Assembly (NCBI GenBank): GCA_947454295.1
Contig: CANGMO010000046.1
Coordinates: 1 to 10,431, forward strand
Source of the DNA: Verrucomicrobiota bacterium
GTDB lineage: Bacteria; Verrucomicrobiota; Verrucomicrobiia; Limisphaerales; UBA9464
Length of the DNA: 10,431 nucleotides
Direction of reading: 5' to 3'
Shown one piece after another: positions 6,380-10,431 of the stretch. Made by a program: the position numbers and the translations under genes. Every line of letters begins with the position of its first letter. Within the stretch, counting starts at the first letter, position 1. The notes beneath the pieces are model-generated. The model was not told where the DNA came from. It saw only the letters and a program-made list of their open reading frames with translations, and searched no databases.

Positions 6380-7714
6380 CTAACGCGCGACGGGCAATTC
6401 CACCAAGGTTGGCGGAGCCCTGAATTTGGCCGGCGGGTGGAAGGTGAACGTCAGGGTTCGGAACACCCGGAAGGTGGCGGTGATCGACGTCATTTCCGGA
6501 CGCTTGGAAAGGTTGGGCTCGTTCGATCCAATCAAATAGGTGACGCCCTCGCGGTTAACGGTCGAGATGCCAATTCCCGTACCGCGGTCGACGGGGCCTA
6601 CGAGTCTTGGGGTCCAAAGGCGTCCCGTTTGATCCCGGGCCTCCACCAGCTCGACTCGGACGCCATCGGGTCGGTTGTCGATCCAACATGAAATCATGGG
6701 ACTGCCGCCGCCGCTGAAATGGATGAGAGTCAGGCTGAGTTCGGGAAACCGTTTGCTCGGATGGAACGGAGGTGCCTGGGTGACGAGGCGGCCGTTCATG
6801 TCGAGAAGGTCGCTTAAGACGTAGAATTCATCGGGATCGTCCGGGGACGGACCGGAGCTGGTTCGCTCCGTCTCCACATCCAACCGCCAGGCCGGCTCAT
6901 CGTCAAAAAGCGAGCCCTTCAGGTAAGAAATGTCCTCGCGATAGTAGCTCCCCACGCCTTCAAACAAGGCATTGCCTCCGGGATCCGAAAGTCGATGGGC
7001 GAACACCCGCACCGGCAGGTGCCGGGCATCCTCCACGAGCGCCTTCACCTGAGTTCGACGTTCAATGGGGCCTGTTGGAGGCATCCCTGGCAGCTGCGGC
7101 AAGGAGTGTTGGATGTCGACGGCTTCAACATCGGAAAGCGTCACGGTGACGCCTTCCTGCGTCCGGCTGACCGGCAGTGTATCGGGTTTCCAAAACGGGG
7201 CGTTGGTTTGGACCGGGTTGGGGATTCCCGAAATGAGGATGGGCAGCCGGCCCCCCCCGCCAAGCGGATATAGTTCAAAGGTTAGCTCCTTCTGCCGGCG
7301 CGGAAACACTCGGATGTGGAGCGCCGTGTAGTGGGTCCGGGAGAAGGCATCGAAGTAGCCGAACAACCCCTCCGAATGGCCGACCATGAAGGTGGAGTGA
7401 GGGGAATTGACGATGGACTCGCCCCACTGAGTCCCGGGACGTCCGGCGTGCTTCAGGAAGACCACCAACTCCGGCTGGGTGGAATGCGTGACTGCGACAG
7501 GCAGCAAGGCTTCGGGAAGGTACTTCCACCGGGAGGGTGGCAGATGGCTGATCGCAACTTCACCCAGCGTCCGGAAGAACGCCCGTTGAGCGGTGTGATT
7601 GGTTCCAAAACTCGAACCGGCAACGACCGCCTTGCTTCCGTTGGGAAGTTGAACCTCTGCCTTCTTGGAGCAACCGAGTCCGAGCACGACAAGAAAAATG
7701 GCGGCGAGTCGCAT
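6380..7714 (-). CDS. Predicted lipoprotein of unknown function
   Basis: This is a 444-residue protein. The start at 7714 is preferred over an upstream in-frame ATG at 7867 for two reasons: it is followed by a lipoprotein signal (MRLAAIFLVVLGLGC, lipid-bearing Cys15, Ser16 next), and it has the window's best ribosome binding site 7 nt upstream. Starting at 7867 would add 51 residues of ordinary composition and bury the signal. The mature part is rich in predicted beta-strand and has no transmembrane segment after the signal. Visible landmarks are HIRVFPRRQKELTFELYP near the middle, then a NPV...PDTLPVSRTQEGVTVTL stretch, a Pro/Asp-rich patch (SGPSPDDPDEFY) and a C-terminal FRTLTFTFHPPAKF segment. 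I recognise no catalytic motif or named domain. The FPRR/NP/LP plus DGVTVTL pattern resembles hypothetical proteins I associate with Verrucomicrobiota; this is an unverified impression. It is probably attached to a membrane facing the periplasm. It converges on the FG-GAP gene and diverges from ppc. Confidence 0.8.
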   Translation of the reverse strand: MRLAAIFLVVLGLGCSKKAEVQLPNGSKAVVAGSSFGTNHTAQRAFFRTLGEVAISHLPPSRWKYLPEALLPVAVTHSTQPELVVFLKHAGRPGTQWGESIVNSPHSTFMVGHSEGLFGYFDAFSRTHYTALHIRVFPRRQKELTFELYPLGGGGRLPILISGIPNPVQTNAPFWKPDTLPVSRTQEGVTVTLSDVEAVDIQHSLPQLPGMPPTGPIERRTQVKALVEDARHLPVRVFAHRLSDPGGNALFEGVGSYYREDISYLKGSLFDDEPAWRLDVETERTSSGPSPDDPDEFYVLSDLLDMNGRLVTQAPPFHPSKRFPELSLTLIHFSGGGSPMISCWIDNRPDGVRVELVEARDQTGRLWTPRLVGPVDRGTGIGISTVNREGVTYLIGSNEPNLSKRPEMTSITATFRVFRTLTFTFHPPAKFRAPPTLVELPVAR

Positions 7715-7721
7715 AAGGATT

Positions 7722-7726
7722 TCCCT
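7722..7726 (-). promoter_or_regulatory. Ribosome binding site that decides the lipoprotein start
   Basis: On the minus strand these bases read AGGGA (within TCAGGGAA), with a 7-nt spacer before the ATG at 7714. This near-ideal Shine-Dalgarno supports the internal start followed by the lipoprotein signal rather than the longer frame from 7867. It stands out because the other genes in the window lack an obvious site. Confidence 0.65.
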
Positions 7727-7814
7727 GAGGGCCGTCGCTTGGCGGCCGCTGGAACCATGGGCAGTCGCGGCGCGCCCCATCAAGTGTGCGTTCGGTTGTG
7801 AATCTGGAAATTCG

Positions 7815-10431
7815 ATGGAACTGTCCCCGCGCTCGGAATTGACCCAACCCATGAGCTCGCCATCCAACGCCGTCCCGCCCGACTATCTCGAGTTGGGATT
7901 CCAACAGATTGAACGCGAAATCCGCTGGTTGGCGGATGGACTCGCGGATGTGCTGGCGGGCTTGGGCGAGACCAGGCTGGCGCAACAGATCCCTTGGCGG
8001 ACCGAGGCCGGTTCCTCAACCCAGGCCGCGGCCAAGGACTGCCCTCCCCGGCTCGGTTTGGCCATGGCCATGGCCTTCCAGCTGCTCAACACGGTGGAGG
8101 AGCACGTCGCGGAAACCGTGCGCACGCTGCGTGAGGAATCCGAGGGACCGGCCAGCGAGCGCGGGCTGTGGGCGGACCAGATCCAGGCGCTGCAAAAATC
8201 GGGCGCCTCCTCCCCGGAGATCCTGCAGGCAATGCGCGAATCGGTGGTGGAACTGGTCTTCACCGCGCACCCCACCGAGGCCAAGCGGACCGCGGTGCTG
8301 GAGCAGCATCGCGAGCTGATGCAACTCCTGCAGCGTATTGGCCAGGGCACGGGGCGCGACCGCCTTCGCCCGGAACTGATTCCGTTGTTGGAACGGCTAT
8401 GGCGCACCGGCGAGATCCTGCTTCAGAAGCCCTCGGTGGCCGATGAACGGCGGAATGTCCTGAATTATCTCCGCGACGTTCTGCCGCCGGTGATTCCCGA
8501 GCTGGATCAGCGACTCGACCTCGCCTGGCAGCGCGCCGGCTTCCCGGTCGCGCAATTATCGGAACCCGGATCGCGTCCCGCCCTGCGATTTGGAACCTGG
8601 GTGGGCGGCGATCGCGACGGCCATCCGGGTGTCACTGCCGAGGTGACTGCTGAAACGCTGGAGCGCCTTCGCGCCAACGCCCTCATCGTGCTGCACCGGC
8701 AGCTCTCCAGACTGGCGGCGCGGTTGCCGTTGTCGGATTGGATTCAAACCCCGCCACCCAGCCTGCTCGAACTTCGCGAGCGCTGCCGCATCGCCGCCGG
8801 CGAGCTGGCCGGCCCTATTCTCCAGATGCACCCGGGCGAGCCGTGGCGCCAGACCGTGGAACTCATGGCGGCCTGCCTCCCCGTGGAATTGCATCCGGGT
8901 CAGCTGGCCCAGGTCCATGCCCGGCGCGGGGGATATCGCGAGCCGTCGGAGCTGGACCGCGATTTGGGGATCCTCCACGCCACGTTGACTGAATGTGGTG
9001 CCGGCCGGATTGCCGATCACGAAATCCTGCCGGTGCGGCGGATTGTCGCCACCTTCGGCTTCCACCTCGCCTCGCTCGACGTGCGGCAGAATTCCGCGTT
9101 TCACGATCGCGCGCTGCGGCAGCTGCTGATGGCCGCCGGCATTGACGCCTCGCAATGGGAGGAATGGTCCGAAACGGAGCGCCTCCGCCTGCTGGAGCGC
9201 GAGATCCGCTCGCCCCGCCCGTTCCTGCATCCCTCGGCGTCGGCGGGACCCGAGGCCGATGCGGTGTTGAAAACGTATCGCGTGCTCGCGGCCCACATCG
9301 CGGAATTCGGACCGGAGGGCATCGGCGCGCTGATCGTCAGCATGACGCGGAGCCTCTCCGATCTGCTCGGCGTGTATGTACTGGCCCGGGAGGCAGGCCT
9401 CCTTCGGCTCTTCCCCGAGGGCATGGTCTGTCTGCTCCCGGTGGTCCCGCTGCTGGAAACCGTGGACGATCTCGAGCGCGGTCCGGAGATCCTGCGATCC
9501 TTCCTCGAGTTCCCCGTGACCCGCGCCAGCCTGCAGTTTCAGGCCCGCCGTTCGGGCAGCGCTGCCGGGCCGAGGCAGCAGGTGATGATCGGCTACTCGG
9601 ACTCCAACAAGGACGCCGGCATCGTCGCCAGCCAGTGGGCCTTGCAGCGCGGCCAGGCGCGAATCGCGGCGGTTGGCGAAGCGGCCGGCATTCCCGTTCA
9701 GTTCTTCCATGGACGCGGTGGAACGATCAGCCGTGGTGCCGGTCCGACGCACCGCTTCCTTGAGGCGTTGCCCGGCGGCTCGCTCCGCGGAGCGATTCGG
9801 ATCACCGAGCAGGGCGAAACCATCGCCCAGAAATACGGAAACCCCGGAACGGCCCGTTACCATCTCGAACTGCTGATGGCCGGCGTCACCGCGGCCTCGT
9901 GGCGTCATCGCCGGAGTGAGCCGCTGGATCCGACATTGGTTCCGCTCATGGAGAGCCTCTCCCTCGAATCGCGTCGCGAATACCGCGCGCTGCTGGAGAC
10001 AGAAGGATTTCTGACCTTCCACCGCCAGGCGACGCCGCTCGATGCGCTCGAGAACACGCGGATCGGATCACGTCCCTCGCGTCGAACCGGCAGCGCCACG
10101 CTTGCCGATCTGCGGGCGATCCCGTGGGTCTTTTCGTGGACCCAGGCCCGGTACTATCTCACCGGCTGGTACGGAGCCGGAACCGCACTCGGATCGCTGG
10201 CCCCGGAGGCGCTGGAACGATTGCGCGAGCACCAGCGGTCGGTGCCGTTCCTCCGCTACCTCATCACCAACATCGAATCCTCCCACGCCAGCAGCGATCT
10301 GGAGGTCATGCGCGAGTACGCCGGTCTGGTGGAAGATCCGGTCCTCCGCGAGCGAATCTGGACGCGCATCGAGGCGGAGTGGCGTCGCACGCAGGAGGTG
10401 CTTTTGCGGCTCCGTGGCGTGGCGTTCATCC
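7815..10431 (+). CDS. ppc: Phosphoenolpyruvate carboxylase (3' end beyond window)
   Basis: The frame is open for 872 codons to the right edge with no stop; the C-terminus, roughly the last 60-90 residues by comparison with the usual 880-940, lies outside. The enzyme carboxylates phosphoenolpyruvate with bicarbonate to oxaloacetate, Mg-dependent, in the cytosol, refilling the TCA cycle. Both family signatures are present: VFTAHPTEAKRT with catalytic His152 and VMIGYSDSNKDAG with Lys599. So are the mobile loop FHGRGGTISRGAGP (Arg634, Arg640), ITEQGE, and the late RAIPWVFSWTQ with the following YGAGTAL. The start at ATG 7815 has a weak GGA 6 nt upstream; ATG 7851 (MSSPSNAV) is in frame and equally compatible, since homology begins only around DYLELGF, and would make the catalytic residue His140 against His138 in E. 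coli. Differences from E. coli Ppc are Ser639 for Gly in the loop and Ser826 where the aspartate-binding Lys773 would be. The gene diverges from the lipoprotein gene across about 100 bp that shows only a short GGCCG/CGGCC inverted repeat (7730-7747). Confidence 0.96.
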   Translation, partial: MELSPRSELTQPMSSPSNAVPPDYLELGFQQIEREIRWLADGLADVLAGLGETRLAQQIPWRTEAGSSTQAAAKDCPPRLGLAMAMAFQLLNTVEEHVAETVRTLREESEGPASERGLWADQIQALQKSGASSPEILQAMRESVVELVFTAHPTEAKRTAVLEQHRELMQLLQRIGQGTGRDRLRPELIPLLERLWRTGEILLQKPSVADERRNVLNYLRDVLPPVIPELDQRLDLAWQRAGFPVAQLSEPGSRPALRFGTWVGGDRDGHPGVTAEVTAETLERLRANALIVLHRQLSRLAARLPLSDWIQTPPPSLLELRERCRIAAGELAGPILQMHPGEPWRQTVELMAACLPVELHPGQLAQVHARRGGYREPSELDRDLGILHATLTECGAGRIADHEILPVRRIVATFGFHLASLDVRQNSAFHDRALRQLLMAAGIDASQWEEWSETERLRLLEREIRSPRPFLHPSASAGPEADAVLKTYRVLAAHIAEFGPEGIGALIVSMTRSLSDLLGVYVLAREAGLLRLFPEGMVCLLPVVPLLETVDDLERGPEILRSFLEFPVTRASLQFQARRSGSAAGPRQQVMIGYSDSNKDAGIVASQWALQRGQARIAAVGEAAGIPVQFFHGRGGTISRGAGPTHRFLEALPGGSLRGAIRITEQGETIAQKYGNPGTARYHLELLMAGVTAASWRHRRSEPLDPTLVPLMESLSLESRREYRALLETEGFLTFHRQATPLDALENTRIGSRPSRRTGSATLADLRAIPWVFSWTQARYYLTGWYGAGTALGSLAPEALERLREHQRSVPFLRYLITNIESSHASSDLEVMREYAGLVEDPVLRERIWTRIEAEWRRTQEVLLRLRGVAFI

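Noticed and set aside
5277..6380. Minus-strand 367-codon open frame at the 3' end of the FG-GAP gene
   Set aside because: Another antisense shadow. It overlaps the end of the FG-GAP gene and covers the hairpin gap, and shows no export signal, domain or ribosome binding site worth defending.
7730..7747. GGCCG/CGGCC hairpin in the lipoprotein leader as a riboswitch or attenuator
   Set aside because: It is a five-bp arm in GC-rich DNA with no conserved riboswitch core or T-run.
7715..7867. N-terminal extension of the lipoprotein from an ATG at 7867
   Set aside because: It would bury the lipoprotein signal 51 residues in, overlaps the start of ppc, and ignores the good AGGGA site just before the ATG at 7714.
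8556..10022. Minus-strand 488-codon open frame antisense to ppc
   Set aside because: The plus strand here encodes conserved Ppc signatures. The antisense product is Gln/Arg/Gly-rich with no motif.

Overview
The window is GC-rich chromosomal DNA, densely coding with short intergenic gaps and high GC at third codon positions. It comes from a Gram-negative-type bacterium with much protein export: four of the five main products carry N-terminal export signals. A giant FG-GAP/VCBS–ASPIC (CRTAC1-type) protein, a stand-alone secreted CBM6-like protein, a lineage-type hypothetical lipoprotein and weak or absent Shine-Dalgarno sequences at most starts together suggest Verrucomicrobiota or a relative such as Planctomycetota. 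This assignment is inferred from family impressions; no database was searched. No RNA gene, mobile element, CRISPR array or integration scar was seen.

Layout. At 1-72 lies the probable tail of an upstream gene, overlapping by ATGA the start of a complete gamma-glutamyltransferase (ggt, 69-1796, +). Facing it, 16 bp downstream, is a secreted CBM6-like carbohydrate-binding protein (1813-2541, -). A divergent gap of about 120 bp separates that from a two-module FG-GAP/ASPIC protein of about 1,220 residues (2664-6323, +). A 56-bp convergent gap with a possible hairpin leads to an unknown lipoprotein (6380-7714, -). A divergent gap of about 100 bp leads to phosphoenolpyruvate carboxylase (ppc, from 7815, +), which runs off the right edge before its C-terminus.

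How the genes relate. Apart from the possible coupling of ggt to its upstream neighbour, the genes alternate strands and do not form an operon. Ggt (exported glutathione and gamma-glutamyl peptide breakdown) and Ppc (cytosolic anaplerotic CO2 fixation) are housekeeping-type genes. The CBM6-like protein and the FG-GAP/ASPIC protein are divergent and could share a promoter region; both look built for extracellular or periplasmic polymer or surface interaction, but a joint function is only a guess. I found no convincing evidence of a new defence, mobile or biosynthetic system. The points worth a second look are residue-level: gate and substrate-site changes in Ggt, loss of the acidic residue of the N-terminal strand in the CBM6-like protein, the twin-module FG-GAP protein, and a Ppc lacking the aspartate-binding lysine known from E. 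coli.
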